From Leishmania donovani (Eukaryota > Euglenozoa > Kinetoplastea > Trypanosomatida > Trypanosomatidae), in assembly GCF_000227135.1 (NCBI RefSeq), contig NC_018241.1, positions 563,897-627,896 on the forward strand: a stretch of 64,000 nt of DNA, written 5' to 3'. Below are positions 40,700-52,100 of this stretch, piece after piece. The notes under the pieces are model-generated. The model was not told the DNA's origin, ran no database searches, and saw only the letters and a list, made by a program, of their open reading frames with translations. The position numbers and the translations under genes were made by a program. The stretch's first letter is position 1. Each line of letters starts with the position of its first letter.

Positions 40700-41332
40700 A
40701 CGTTTGGTAGCAGTCTCATGGGCAGCCGACGCGCAACGGTCTTTTTCTCTCCGTCGAACTCGACAATGCAAGAGGTTGACCACGCAACATCTGCTATCCT
40801 GGACACTGCGCGCGATGGAGGACAAGTGCGGGGAGCGCCTTGACAGCGCAACCTACAAGGGCGCACTGGTGCGCCACGGGGCGGTTGGTGTCGAAGAACT
40901 CGTGGGTACGCTCGCTACGACGTGTACGCCGCTTGCACTGATCGACCCCATGCTGATTGCAATGACGAGTGTGACGTACAACGTGTATGCCACCGCCGAG
41001 CTGCGGCTGTGGCCGTGTGTGAGCCACTCGTTCGCATCGCGTCGCCGCTTGTGCAGCTTTTCATCAGCTGCACCGTCCTCGCACCCCGTAGTGACAGGGT
41101 ATTGCGCCAGCGGATCGACCAGTGTGGGCAGTGATGTGCGAGGTACCGCGTTCGACGTGGCTGAGCTACCTGGAAGTGATGCGCAGCGAGAGCAACTTCA
41201 ACGACCCTCTACTTAATCTTCACGTTGTTGCGGCTGCAAGGCGCAACGACGGTTGAGCAGGCGGAAGGGGAGTAACGATGGCGGCGCTAGTGTCGGCGGT
41301 CGCCGAGCTGCAAGCCGCGACTAGGCAGCGGT
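40700..41332 (+). pseudogene. Frameshifted relic of an SCG-type beta-galactosyltransferase
   Basis: Translations in two frames align in order with the lumenal domain of the intact gene upstream. SWTLRAMEDKCGERL matches SWTLHVVEDGCTECL; DPMLIAMTSVTYNVYATAEL matches GPMLLAMASVTDDVEVAAEL; STWLSYLEVMRSESNFNDPL matches QTWFKYHEVARTETGFDGAL; ALVSAVAELQAAT matches HDLAAAVELRTAT. The first two are in the frame of 40704 and the last two in the frame of 41152, so at least one frameshift lies between about 41020 and 41150. A TGA interrupts at 41252. The donor-binding region and everything after it are missing. A degenerate SIDER follows almost at once. Confidence 0.8.
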
Positions 41333-41394
41333 GAGCAGAAACGTTGTCCTCGCTGCATTTCTTGTTCTTTTGCTCTTCACGTATCGCCACCCCT

Positions 41395-41770
41395 CAGGAC
41401 AAGGGATGCCTCCGCGTGGTATCACAGGGACACACCAGTGCCACCACTCCGTGACGGGAGGCCACGCAGCACCCTCCCACTCTTCCTGCGAATGCCAAAG
41501 CACTTCTGGTGGTGACAGGGCCAGGCGCCTACGGCGTGGCGAGGCTAGAGCCGGTTTATCGTTGCTGATGTCGGCGGCGAGGTCCTGGCTGGCGCCACGT
41601 CGGGGCGACCTGCGACAGTGAGCACGTCTACATTATGCATATCGTGGACGAGGCGCCAACGTGAGGCACCGATGACGGAAGCATAAGGAGAGCACCCCGA
41701 ATTCGCGCCATCGAGTCCTCCAGACCTCCACGTGGAGAGTCACCACACCACATTGTGGAATGCCGCGGTG
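41395..41770 (+). mobile_element. Degenerate SIDER2-like element
   Basis: Blocks of the SIDER family are recognisable but diverged: ggtatcacagggacacac, gaggccacgcagcaccctcc, aatgccaaagcacttctggt followed by ggtgacagggccaggcgcct, and gtcggggcgacctgcgac. Compared with copies 1-4 it is far more mutated. Boundaries are approximate. Confidence 0.6.
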
Positions 41771-42761
41771 TAAAGCGATTGAAAGAGAAACACGCCACAC
41801 TGGCATGGTGTCCGGGGCCTCAGAGGGTCCTGGCCCCAAGCCGGCCAACCTCCCCCCATGAGCTCATCCGGCATTCAGCCGGACCAGACCCTGTTATCAG
41901 CACCACAGAGACGCCATCGCCTCCTGCCCTCGAGCAGGACCGCGAAGGCCGCTCCTTCGGATTACGGCATGTAGTCCACACGAGTGGTCTGTCTGGCGCC
42001 GATTGGGCAGCACGTATGCAAAGGAAGGATGAGAAAGAACAGGATGAGCCCATCAGACGCATGGCCCTGATTCGACAGCAGGCCAGCTCGTCGTAGGCGT
42101 CCAGCATGTAGGTGTGCTGCGGCGGAGGTGAGAGAGCTGCGATTGTGTATGCGCATGGGTGCGGACTTGTAGTAGAATGGTACGCTGAAAGAAAAGGTAC
42201 TGCACCGCGGGAAGCGGCGCTTTTCATCCACTCTCCTCCCCAGACTAATACCCACTACTATCCACCGGTGTGCTCGAGGCGCTGCTGATCCCAACGTCAA
42301 AAGAGCAGCTTGGCGCGGTGGCGCGACGAGGCGAAAGCTTGCATGTATCTCGATGCGTCCGACTTCTCTCCATTTGCCTTCACACACGGCTGAACGGCCA
42401 CGGCCGTACTTTTGCATATCCGCTCGGGCCTGTGCATCCCTCAGATCTTTTCCGGGCAACGTACGCGCCAATCGATTTTTTGTGGCGATCGCGTTACTCA
42501 CGGCGTGCACACCCTCGCCCAGCGTCGGGAGCGGTGCCCGCGTGTGCGGGTGCATTTCTCCTTGAATGCGTGTAGGTGCAGAAGGAACCGCGAATACTCC
42601 TGGCGCCGGCCGCTGACACCCTATCGTTTGAGCTGAATCGTCTTTGTGCTCCAGCGTTTAACGACGGGGTACGCACAGCAGGCCCCTCCCCCTCACCCCA
42701 CCTTCTATTGGGGTCACACACGGATCTGCACAAACACATATCACTCCCTTACGCCGCCATC
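41771..42761. other. Intergenic / 5' leader of the NEK gene
   Basis: No supported gene. A 113-codon frame (41755-42096) overlaps the degenerate SIDER and has no conserved feature. The kinase frame is open back to 42576 but without an ATG. Confidence 0.55.
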
Positions 42762-44450
42762 ATGGAGAAGTATACGAAAGTGAAGAATATTGGCAAGGGC
42801 AACATGGGCACCTGCACCCTTGCCCGCAACAACGAGGACGGCAAGTACTACGTCATCAAGCAGGTTGATCTCACGCGGATGAGCAAGAAGGACCGGCAGC
42901 AGAGCCTGAACGAGGCGCGAGTGCTGAGTTCACTGCGACACCCGAACATCATCAACTATGTTGACAGCTTTCTAGCCCGCAAGTCGGACAACCTGTGCAT
43001 TGTGATGGAGTACGCCGAAAGCGGCGACGTCTGCACGCGCCTAAAGAAGAATTACGGTGTAAACGTGCCGGAGCGGCAAGTGTTGGACTGGCTCATACAG
43101 CTGGTGCTGAGTCTCGACTACGTACATCAGCGCAAGATCCTTCACCGCGATGTCAAGACGCAGAACATCTTCCTCACACACGAAAACCTCATCAAACTAG
43201 GCGACTTTGGCATTGCTCGCACGCTGGCAAACACGTACGACCAGGCCCAGACGTTTGTCGGCACACCTTACTACCTGTCCCCCGAGCTGATTTTGGAGCA
43301 GCCCTACGACCACCGTAGCGATGTGTGGGCACTCGGCGTAGTCCTGTACGAGATGCTCACGCTCAAGCACCCTTTCAATGCAAAGGACATGAAAGGACTG
43401 CTGCAGCGCATCCTCGCTGTGCATTATGATCCTCTACCAACCGTGTACAGCGCCGAGTTGCGGGACATAGTGGCGCGGATGCTGGTGCGGGACCCAGCTG
43501 GACGGATCAAGCTGGACGACATCTTGCAGATACCGATAGTTCGTGAGCGCATTCGGCAGTGGCTCAAAGAGCCCGACGTAGTACCGCAGCACTACGTACG
43601 CTCCCTCTGCAAGCACCACCTGCTGCCGGATTTCCAGGATGAGGCAACTGCTGTGCCCTCCACCAGGTCCGCCGCAAGGGCTGCCGCGGCCATGGCGCAC
43701 GAAGAGTGGCGCACCACCTCTGAGGCCACCCCAGCCCAGACGGATGGGGACGTCTTCGCCCGCAACGATACTGGCACGCGTCCGCACGCGACGCCAGGTG
43801 GGCCCTTCTCCATCCCCTCCACAGCTGCGCGTGCAGCGGCGTCAGCGTGTACCTCAAGTGCAGACAATGGATCTTCGGACGGGGTGCGACCATCCATGCC
43901 GGCTCTGAAGCCGTATAGTAACCTGCCGCAGCTGGGAGTGGCGCCACCGCAGCTGGGAGTGGCGCCACCGCAGCTGTACGCGCCCCAACTGCCACAAATA
44001 TATCCACGGGTGCAGAGCAACAACAGAGCTCCTAGCCCCTCGCGACTATTCAGATCACCTTTTAGCACTCCCAGTCTCGCACGATCGGCGGCGCTGCCGA
44101 TCTCTCGGCAGCAAGGCGATCTCGTGGGCCAATCTTCTCCAGCGCCGCTGCCGTTTCAGCGACCTTCTGCTCGCGCCAAGGCTCCCAGTAGGCCCTACGC
44201 ACGCCCCTACGTGGCGCAGCCCCACCTGTCCCCATCGCCCGCCTACCTTGTCGCGGCCAACCCACGCAAGAATCCGAGCGACATGCGGCGTCAGCAAGGC
44301 AGCAGGCCCTCAGGCCCCTACCTGAACCCTCTGTTTTCTGCGCCTCGCCAGATGGCGCCCGGGTGCAGGCCACTAGCTCCTCCCCTCCCACCGCCGCCCG
44401 ACATCAAGGCAATGCTGCAGCGCGCCGCCGCCGAGCGTGCACGACGCTGA
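42762..44450 (+). CDS. NEK-family serine/threonine protein kinase
   Basis: 562 aa; the start is the first ATG and opens directly into the kinase domain (MEKYTKVKNIGKGNMG). Catalytic features: glycine loop GKGNMG at 11-16, ATP-anchoring K33, HRD at 128-130 within ILHRDVKTQNIF, DFG within KLGDFGIAR, and SPE in GTPYYLSPELI. HRDVKTQNIF and GTPYYLSPEL are characteristic of NIMA-related kinases, which in trypanosomatids act at basal bodies, in flagellar length control and in cytokinesis. The kinase ends near residue 265. A Pro/Ala/Ser-rich tail of about 300 residues follows, containing a PQLGVAP repeat. No coiled coil was seen, unlike many animal NEKs. Confidence 0.9.
   Translation: MEKYTKVKNIGKGNMGTCTLARNNEDGKYYVIKQVDLTRMSKKDRQQSLNEARVLSSLRHPNIINYVDSFLARKSDNLCIVMEYAESGDVCTRLKKNYGVNVPERQVLDWLIQLVLSLDYVHQRKILHRDVKTQNIFLTHENLIKLGDFGIARTLANTYDQAQTFVGTPYYLSPELILEQPYDHRSDVWALGVVLYEMLTLKHPFNAKDMKGLLQRILAVHYDPLPTVYSAELRDIVARMLVRDPAGRIKLDDILQIPIVRERIRQWLKEPDVVPQHYVRSLCKHHLLPDFQDEATAVPSTRSAARAAAAMAHEEWRTTSEATPAQTDGDVFARNDTGTRPHATPGGPFSIPSTAARAAASACTSSADNGSSDGVRPSMPALKPYSNLPQLGVAPPQLGVAPPQLYAPQLPQIYPRVQSNNRAPSPSRLFRSPFSTPSLARSAALPISRQQGDLVGQSSPAPLPFQRPSARAKAPSRPYARPYVAQPHLSPSPAYLVAANPRKNPSDMRRQQGSRPSGPYLNPLFSAPRQMAPGCRPLAPPLPPPPDIKAMLQRAAAERARR
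43925..43978 (+). repeat. 21-bp in-frame repeat in the NEK tail
   Basis: Two units of ccgcagctgggagtggcgcc plus a, with a partial third, encode PQLGVAP twice and then PQLYAPQLPQ. The two full units are identical at the DNA level, so the duplication is recent. Confidence 0.85.
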
Positions 44451-46363
44451 CAACAATTCGCGCAGCAGACGGGGAGGTCCCCCACGCAGACAAGCAAACC
44501 AAAAGGCACGCCAAACAAAGGGCGTAGGTGCGTCATGTGTCCTAATATTCTGCAAATCGCTCTGCTAAAGCTGCTCCCCTCCATCATCGCACCACCTTTA
44601 GGGTGGGTGTCGCACGTTTGCTTGTGTGCGTCACCGTCAGGCTCTCACCCGTTCCCCTCCGGAACACCACCCGTTGAGATGGCTTCTCTTCTCTCGCGCT
44701 CCCCCTTCCTCATTATGTGATTCTTCCATTGCACCTTTTTTTATTATTGTTTCCCCCCTCCCCTCCTCCTCCCGCTCGCTGTGTGTGCGTGTGTGTGTGT
44801 GTCAGTGGTGGCTACCCGTGCTTCATTGTCGGCTTTGTTGTTGTTGCTTCCTCTACTTTTCATTTCCACGATGCATATAGGTCCATGTCCGGTGGCACCG
44901 CGCCGCTTCGATCGTCCTCCTCCCCATTCCTTTTTTTTGAATAGCTGTGTGCCCTCTGTTTTCCAATCCTATCTATTCACGACCGCCTCACCCTCTGCTC
45001 ATTGTTCCTCTCACACGTCTGTTTCTCTCTCTGTGTGCGCTTGCCTGCGTCTGCGTGTATATGCGTGCTCTTCGTTGTGGAACTATCGGCACCTTCGTTT
45101 ATGACTTCTCTATCATAGCTTCGGGCTTCGCCTCCTTCCGCCAACACACTGGCACAGACGCACCCACACCTAACTACCCCCCCCCCCCCCCCCCCCCNNN
45201 NNNNNNNNNNNNNNNNNNNNNNNNNNNNNNNNNNNNNNNNNNNNNNNNNNNNNNNNNNNNNNNNNNNNNNNNNNNNNNNNNNNNNNNNNNNNNNNNCCTG
45301 GCCCCGGCCCACCCCCCCCTCCACTCCCCCCCCCCCCCCCACACACACACACACGTACACATACACATACACATGCAGCCTCCCTCCCTCCGTCTTTTGT
45401 TTGTCGACTTCCTCCCCCTTTTCGCTCTTCTCTGATGCTAGGGTTGCGTGCGTGTATGTGCTGGTGAAAGGAGGTGAGTTGTGGGCTCTTTGTTGTGTTC
45501 TCACACTCCTCCTACTTTTCTGTTTGGTTGCCGTTCTTATCTTTTCTGGAACACACATCGTGTGCAGCTCGCTTGATGTGTGCGTATGTGGTCGTGAAGG
45601 TTGGAGGACATCTCTAAACCTGTGCAGACGCGTTGCAACGTGATTTGTGTCTGTTATAGCGGGGAATTTGAAGTGGAGCGATCATGCGGCGCATCTACTC
45701 ACTTTCCCTCTCTATCTTTCTTTCGATTGCACCATGGAGTACTCACGCGCCTACCAGCGTCATCAGCCCAGCGACATTTCGCGTTTGTGTCCGCCGTTAC
45801 ATCACAGCCGCTGCAAGGATGCTCGCAGCTAAACCTGCGCGTGAGCAGCAAAGTACCAACCTCGCTCTTCATGAAGGAGAAGCGTCCGAATGCGCTCTCG
45901 GTGGAGGCTCTCCTGCGATCCTCTTTCTCACTACCGAAGGCGTTGTCGCAGCCCAGCCCTACCCCCTTCCCCCCCCCTCACTACGGTCATGTTCTCCTCT
46001 CGACAGTTTTTCATCACCACTAATCATCTTCCTCGTCTCTCCACCACAGTGCCGCCGCCAACTCGGCCTCCTTTTTTTTGACTGTTCGGTCGGCGGCGAC
46101 AAGCCGCTCCAGCACGCGTGTGGAGTGGAGGACGATACTTCAACAAAAACCTTCTCCACTCGCCTTTGCGTCAACACGTTGCTCCGGGAAGAAGTTCGCT
46201 GCTGTTGACGCCCCCCCCTCCCCCACCGAAGCACTCGTTTAAGGCTGCTCTGCTTCATACACGCTGACACATCGGCAGCACGCCACAGCTGCTTCTCCCG
46301 CCACATCCTCCGTTCAAGGCAAAACAGCGAAACGTCATTTGCCGTCTTTCGCATTGCTCCGTA
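44451..46363. other. Intergenic, 1.9 kb, with poly-C and a gap
   Basis: No supported gene. GT run at about 44787-44802, poly-C at about 45178-45197 leading into N (45198-45296), and further C-runs and CA repeats to 45375. A 174-codon frame at 45684-46208 lacks coding character in its second half. Confidence 0.55.
45198..45296. other. Assembly gap in a poly-C / CA microsatellite
   Basis: 99 N flanked by a run of about 20 C on the left and C-rich plus CA repeats on the right, so the gap is due to simple sequence. Confidence 0.95.
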
Positions 46364-48376
46364 ATGGACGGCGTGAAGTGGGGCGAGGCGGAAGAGGAGC
46401 TGACGCACTACTTGCGCGAGGAGCCCCCGCGCGTCTCGGCTCTCCCCGTGAGCATCCGCTATCGGACGTTTGCGCCACCAGCGCAGGACACGCGCGTTCG
46501 CGCCGGACGATCTGTCCACGACTTTTACCTGTACCGCCGCCGCCGCCTGGACTCGGCCATCGACGCAGAGCTGACTGCTTCCGGCCTCTCGCTGGTGCAA
46601 CCTCTGCAGCGCGTACTGACTGACTCCTTTGCGATTGCGCAGCGGCAGCAGGCGACGTACCAATGGCTCGCGCAGCGCCATACTGCTGATGAAATTCTCC
46701 ATCGCTTTGCCGTGGACAGGAAGCTCAACGCGGCGCCGTGCCTAGCCGCCGTGAACCGCTCGCTGAGTGTTCTCGGTCGTGAAGGCGGGGCAGATGCCGT
46801 GCTTGACGTTCTGGAGGATGTGCTGTTGGATACCGCTATCATCCCCCTCAGCACTCTGCTTGGTGCCATCAAGGCGCTGCCTAGCCACCCTGTGCGAGCA
46901 GCCCGCGTCGCACTCACCTTCAAGGGTTCGCTGGGGTCACAGACGGTGCCCCCGAGCGTGTGGGGTAACCTCGGCGCCGCCCTCGCACAGGCGTCACTGC
47001 AGATGCCAAAGCCCCTAGAGGATCACTTCATGGAGCTGTTTGAGCGCGTCCTGGCGATGGTTAGCGCGTCGACAGGTCGGCTGAGCGAATCGCTCGTGGT
47101 GGCATTTGGCCGGTGTTTGCTTGCCAGTAGCAAGCCCTGCGCCGCAGCTATGCACCTCGTCCGCGAGGAGCTGCTCAGCGGCCGTAGTCGCGATGGCTTT
47201 ACTGGTGCACCACTGTACCTCGGCGCCTTTCTGAGCGATCTCCTCGTGGGACTGTGCTGCGAAGACGAGAAACTTGGGACATACCGGCACTCTAGCGCTG
47301 ACACAGATACCCTGACCTTTGCGTGTGATGTCATCAAGTACGCGTTCGCCGTGCGTGTGCAGTTGGCGCCGAGAGTCTTCGACGAAGTGCTTGCCTTGTG
47401 TGAGCGACGGAAGGAGTACTACCGCATGTGCATTTTGTTTGTGTCTATGTGCGTCTTGTCGACTCCATCGCTGGTGTCCTTGCTCCGAGTGGTGGAAGTG
47501 GTGACGCAGATTCCCGATCTGCGCACGCCGGTGCAGCGTCTTTTGCCATTTAGCTGCACCGACTTCTTCCTGTGGTGCTTGCAGCGGTACCCTGTACTGT
47601 ATCAGTCACCGGTGGAGTCCCAGAGTCAGCAGAAGGCCACACGACGGGTTTGTGCGCTGCTCGGCTGTCTCGCCGTGGAGGAAAGCAACGCAGAAAAGCT
47701 GCCTGCTTTGCTGAAGGTCCTTACGCACGATGAGGGAGTGGGTTCTATCATGGCCGCTAGTGCGGTGTCGGCGGCTGTGCGTCGGTTTCGTGAGCTGCAC
47801 TGTCCCGCTGGCAACGCTGTCTTTGCCGCCCTCCAGGCCCAGCACGAGGCGGTCCTAGCGGCGGTGTTGGAGATGCCTTCGAGGCCGACCAGTCCGGCGG
47901 CTTCGGCGCCCGCGGCCACCGTCACCGTTGAACTCCGTCGACTCCTGCCCTCGGAGTCGGTGTACTGCACAGTGCTGAGCGCCGCTGCTCTGGCCACGCT
48001 GGCGAGTCGCCCGGCCGCGGAGCAGGCGTTTGTGCGCATGATGGAGTCGTATCAGCGCAAGTGCGGCGCCGTCGCGCTCCTCCCATTCGAGTGTGTCTGT
48101 GCCCCCTTTGGGCTTCCGGATGGCGCGGTCAGGATGCTGCGCACGTGGCACCGCGAGTACACCTGGCTGGCTGTCTTACCTCTTGGGCTTTCCCTGCAGC
48201 TCGATGGCGTGACTGCCTGCGAGGTGTGCTGCGCCGCCTTCACTGCTACTCAGCAGGTGCACAAAAAGGTCATTTTCATCTGTGGCAGCGAGGCCGAGGC
48301 AGTAGCGGCAAAGGAAACGAACGTAGAGCCGCTGATTGTGATGGAGGCTCTGGTGAGGCGTTTGTTGGGTCAGTGA
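46364..48376 (+). CDS. Conserved-looking alpha-helical protein of unknown function
   Basis: 670 aa with a clear ATG and no signal peptide or membrane span. From about residue 95 the protein is built of leucine/alanine-rich amphipathic helices in repeated helix-turn-helix order (for example VLAMVSASTGRLSESLVVAF), resembling solenoid proteins such as the PPR or HEAT classes. I could not lay out a regular 35-residue PPR period by eye. A Cys cluster (CEVCCAAF, near residue 618) is not clearly a zinc site. It lies between NEK and CFAP44 in the same orientation. Many trypanosomatid unknowns of this type act on mitochondrial RNA, but that is only a possibility. Confidence 0.7.
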   Translation: MDGVKWGEAEEELTHYLREEPPRVSALPVSIRYRTFAPPAQDTRVRAGRSVHDFYLYRRRRLDSAIDAELTASGLSLVQPLQRVLTDSFAIAQRQQATYQWLAQRHTADEILHRFAVDRKLNAAPCLAAVNRSLSVLGREGGADAVLDVLEDVLLDTAIIPLSTLLGAIKALPSHPVRAARVALTFKGSLGSQTVPPSVWGNLGAALAQASLQMPKPLEDHFMELFERVLAMVSASTGRLSESLVVAFGRCLLASSKPCAAAMHLVREELLSGRSRDGFTGAPLYLGAFLSDLLVGLCCEDEKLGTYRHSSADTDTLTFACDVIKYAFAVRVQLAPRVFDEVLALCERRKEYYRMCILFVSMCVLSTPSLVSLLRVVEVVTQIPDLRTPVQRLLPFSCTDFFLWCLQRYPVLYQSPVESQSQQKATRRVCALLGCLAVEESNAEKLPALLKVLTHDEGVGSIMAASAVSAAVRRFRELHCPAGNAVFAALQAQHEAVLAAVLEMPSRPTSPAASAPAATVTVELRRLLPSESVYCTVLSAAALATLASRPAAEQAFVRMMESYQRKCGAVALLPFECVCAPFGLPDGAVRMLRTWHREYTWLAVLPLGLSLQLDGVTACEVCCAAFTATQQVHKKVIFICGSEAEAVAAKETNVEPLIVMEALVRRLLGQ

Positions 48377-49134
48377 CACGGCGCGGACGACAAGAGGGAC
48401 CATGAGGAGCGTGCCTGATGCTAGGTGTGTGCGTGTGCCTTTTCTCCACGAAACGCGCAGCGTCCATCGTCACCTCTCCTGCTTTCGCGTAAAGCTCGTG
48501 AGGCCACTCCACTCACTGCTTTGGGCACGAACACGCACGCGTCGGCTCACACGGGGAGGGGGGTGTCCCCAAGGAAGGCACTGAGCAAAACGCGTAACCC
48601 GTCGCGGTCTTCTCCGCTCCTCCGTTGTGGCGGAGGAGCATCGCACGCGGCCTTTGCTCTTTTGAAATGCGTTCTGGGTGCTGTTGGCGCTCACCATGAA
48701 CGCTGCAACGCAGCTGCTTTCCTCTTGTGCTTTCCCACTGCGGAGCGCAATGCTGCGCATGTCGCCGTCGGCGGTCCATTTGGCTGCCGTCTGAAAAGGC
48801 GCCACGTCGATGGGAGACGTGCCTCCTTCCTCGCTTTTCGGCAGCTTCCACCACCACCACTTACCCGACCCTCCCGCCATTTATTTCACGCACTACTCGT
48901 CCTTTTTTACTCCACAGAAACTCTGGGCCACCTTCAGTGGCGCCGTCATCCACGCACGCATACGTACGTCAGGAACGACCCCCGTTATTTTGCTTGGGGA
49001 TTATTTTGGCATGTGTAGGGCGAGGGGAGAAAGGTGGAGCTGCAGGTTCTCTAGCGGAGAACACATAAAGCTTTCAGGCTAGCCTCATCACATCTTTCCG
49101 CCTCGGTTCACCGCCTGCGCTATCCCTGCCAACA
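48377..49134. other. Intergenic
   Basis: No gene seen. Pyrimidine-rich stretches at about 48805-48860 and 48895-48920 may define the CFAP44 splice acceptor. Confidence 0.55.
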
Positions 49135-52100
49135 ATGACCTCGCCTACGGCCGCGGGTGCTGAAAACCGGCCAAAGCCGTTGCACACGTATCCGGAAGAT
49201 GTGCCACCCAGCAGCAAGATCCTCGCACACTGCGGCTTTGACAGTCGTCACTTCAACGCTGTTGCCTACCTCGGTGACAACACCCTGCTCACTAGTGGTG
49301 GCAAATTCGTGCTCTTCGTTCACGTCGACACCGGCGCAGTGGAGTCGCAAGACGGACCCCAGGATGGGGCTGTTGGCGCTGTCGCTGTACACCCCGGCGG
49401 TACGTCGTACGTAGTGGGTGAGCGCTGCCCTGTAAATCCGCTTCTCCGCGCGTACGGCTGGCCCTCTCGCGCCCAATCTAAAACCTTTGCAGGTGGCGCA
49501 GAGGTGGGGTACAGCGCGCTCGCCTTCAACGTGGGCGGCAGCCGCCTCGCTTCCGTCGCAAGTGCACCCGACTACACCCTTGCCATCTGGGACTGGGAGA
49601 ACACCTCGCTACTGTTGCGGAGCAAATGCTTCAACTCCGACGTGTACAGCGTCGCCTTTAGTCGCTTCGATGACGCGCTCCTCGTTACGGGCGGGGCCGG
49701 GCACATCAAATTCTGGATGATGGCGGACACCTTCACCGGGAAGAAGCTGCAGGGCTCGCTCGGTAAGTTTGGCCGTCACGAGATATCCGACGTCGCCGCG
49801 TTTGTGATCTTGGCGGACGGCAAGGTGCTCTCCGGGTCCGACTGCGGCGACCTTCTCTTGTGGGAGGGAGACCTCATCGCCTGCACGTTTGCCCGCGCCT
49901 TTGCCGTCGATGAGCCCGGCGCCAAAGGATTGGGACAGGCACCTCACGATATTGAGCCATGCCACGACGGCGCCATCCACTTTGTCTCTCTGCAGGGCCG
50001 CTACGTGGTAACGGCCGGCGACGACGGATACATGCGGTACTGGGATCTTCATGAGCTGGAGGTGGCAGAGGGCACCGGACTGCCGCCGTACTACGCGCCG
50101 AACTGCCTTCACGAAGTGTGCGTGTCGGCCGCGTTTCGCATCCGCTCCGTCACGCTCGATGAAGAGCACCAGCAGTGGGTCATCCTCGACGAGTCTGGCA
50201 CCATGGCCACACTGCCCTACCCCCTGCGTAACGGCAAACTAGACACGACAGAGCGAGCGGGGCAGGTGCGACTTCGGCTGAACGGTGTTCCGCTCACATG
50301 CGCGGCGGTGTCTCCCGTCGAACATGTCGTCCTCACCGGCGGCATGGACGGCGTTGTGCGCTGCATCGACTATGTGTGCTGCGCAGAGCGGTGCCGCATG
50401 GAGTGGCCGCGCCATCCGCGCAAGGACCCGGTGCCGGTGGCAGACATAAAGGTGCTAGCGCCACGCTCGACGGCACAAAGCATGCTCGCGGTGGCTGGTT
50501 TTAGCGACGGCACGGTGCGGCTACTGGAAATCGGTGAAGGTAGCTGCAGCATTCGAGTGGTTGGGCAGTGGAAGGCGCACGCGGATGGGCTGTGCGCGCT
50601 GGCCGTGAACGAGGACGCGTCCCAGGTGGCCAGCATCTCCCCCAGCGGGCACGTTTTCTTCTTCAGCGTGGAAACGGCACCCTGCACGCTCGACCCTGTG
50701 GGTTATTGCGTCGGACCATTGAAGAACCCCACGAGCGCGGCATGGGACACGCAGGCTGTAGGCGGCCACGGTGGTTGCCTGCTGGGCTTCGAGGGTGGCC
50801 AGCTACTCTCGATCCACGCCCCAGCACCAGGCTCCGTGGACCACAACGAGGGGTACGAGTTTCCGTGTGCATATGACCTGGTGGCGATCCGCCAGCGGCA
50901 ACTGCCACCGCCAAAGACGGAAGTTGAGGAGCTCGAGTTGGTGGACGACACCGCTGCGACCGCACTGGACGAGGAGGATGTGGGGCCATGGCCGATCGCC
51001 TTCGTCGTGCAACTCCCAGGGGATGGTTTTGCGATCGGCATGGGTAAGGAGGAGCTGGCGTACATGTACCAGGGCACCATCCGCTACGCGAACCGGTTGG
51101 AGCTGCCGCCCCTGCCCCCCACCGGCGTGGAGCCGCCAGACTACGTCGAGGACCCGGCGCTGAACGTGTGCTACCGAGGCTGCGTGCCGCGTCGGGCTTT
51201 CGTCAGCCCCAACGGCGCTCTTGTCGTGTGTGCAGACCGCAACCGACTACTGCTGCGGGAGGCTACAAGTCGTTCGCAGGTGTTTCTGCTCAGCGCGGCG
51301 CACGACAGCACGGGTGGCGCCGTCACCGGCGCCTTTCTCTCTCATAACGGCAGCATGGTTGTCTCTATCGGCACCGACGGCCTTGTCGTGACACAGCTGC
51401 GAGACGGCTACGCAGCCCCGCGTCCTTTGCCGCTTCTTATCGGCAACGCTCCAGCCGTCGAAGATGCCCTCGACATGGTTTCTTCGGCGGCAGCCGCCCC
51501 CGCGGTTGTTGCGGTGGCCGAAGAGGTCGTGGGGGCTGCCGACGCACCCGCTTTGTCGGTGCAGGAGCAGAAAGAGGCGGACGACGCAGCTCGGGCCGCG
51601 GCAGAGAGGGAGGCGAAGCTGCAGCGCTTCTTGAATCGGCTGGAGAAGGTGCGCGACGCGTACGCTGAGCTGGTGCACCGCAACGAACAGTTGCCGCCTG
51701 GCCAGCGACTGAGCAGGGACGAAATGCAACTCGATGCGTCGCTCCAGGACGCCCTCGACGCGGAGAAGCAGCGCCGAGTGCGAGAGGCTGAAAAGGAGTA
51801 TATCCTGCCCACCGCCCGCGAAGATGTCAAGACGGCCAAGCTGAAGAACTGCTTCCTCGACAATCTGCTCTACGACCGTTTTGAACTAGCGGCCATCGAA
51901 GGGGGCTTCTCCGTCGCCTCCTTGCGCCTCTTCGACCCACACGAATCCATCGCCAAACTGGACGCGGCTGCTCGCCAGCTAGCCGAGTCGGACGGGGAGT
52001 CGGACGTAGAGAAGGAAGAGGACGGGGCAAGTGACAGCGAGCAGGATGGCGCCGGTGCAGATGCAGCAGCGACAGAGCCCATAGTCGCGGAAGACTCTCA

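Noticed and set aside
41755..42096. 113-codon frame with PHHIVECRG, considered as the end of a retroposon protein
   Set aside because: It overlaps the degenerate SIDER and has only one Cys/His pair; too weak to call a zinc finger or RNase H tail.
45684..46208. 174-codon frame beginning with a hydrophobic, signal-like peptide
   Set aside because: The second half is made of pyrimidine-tract codons (LPPPSLRS, FSSPLIIFLV) typical of a splice-acceptor region upstream of the gene at 46364.
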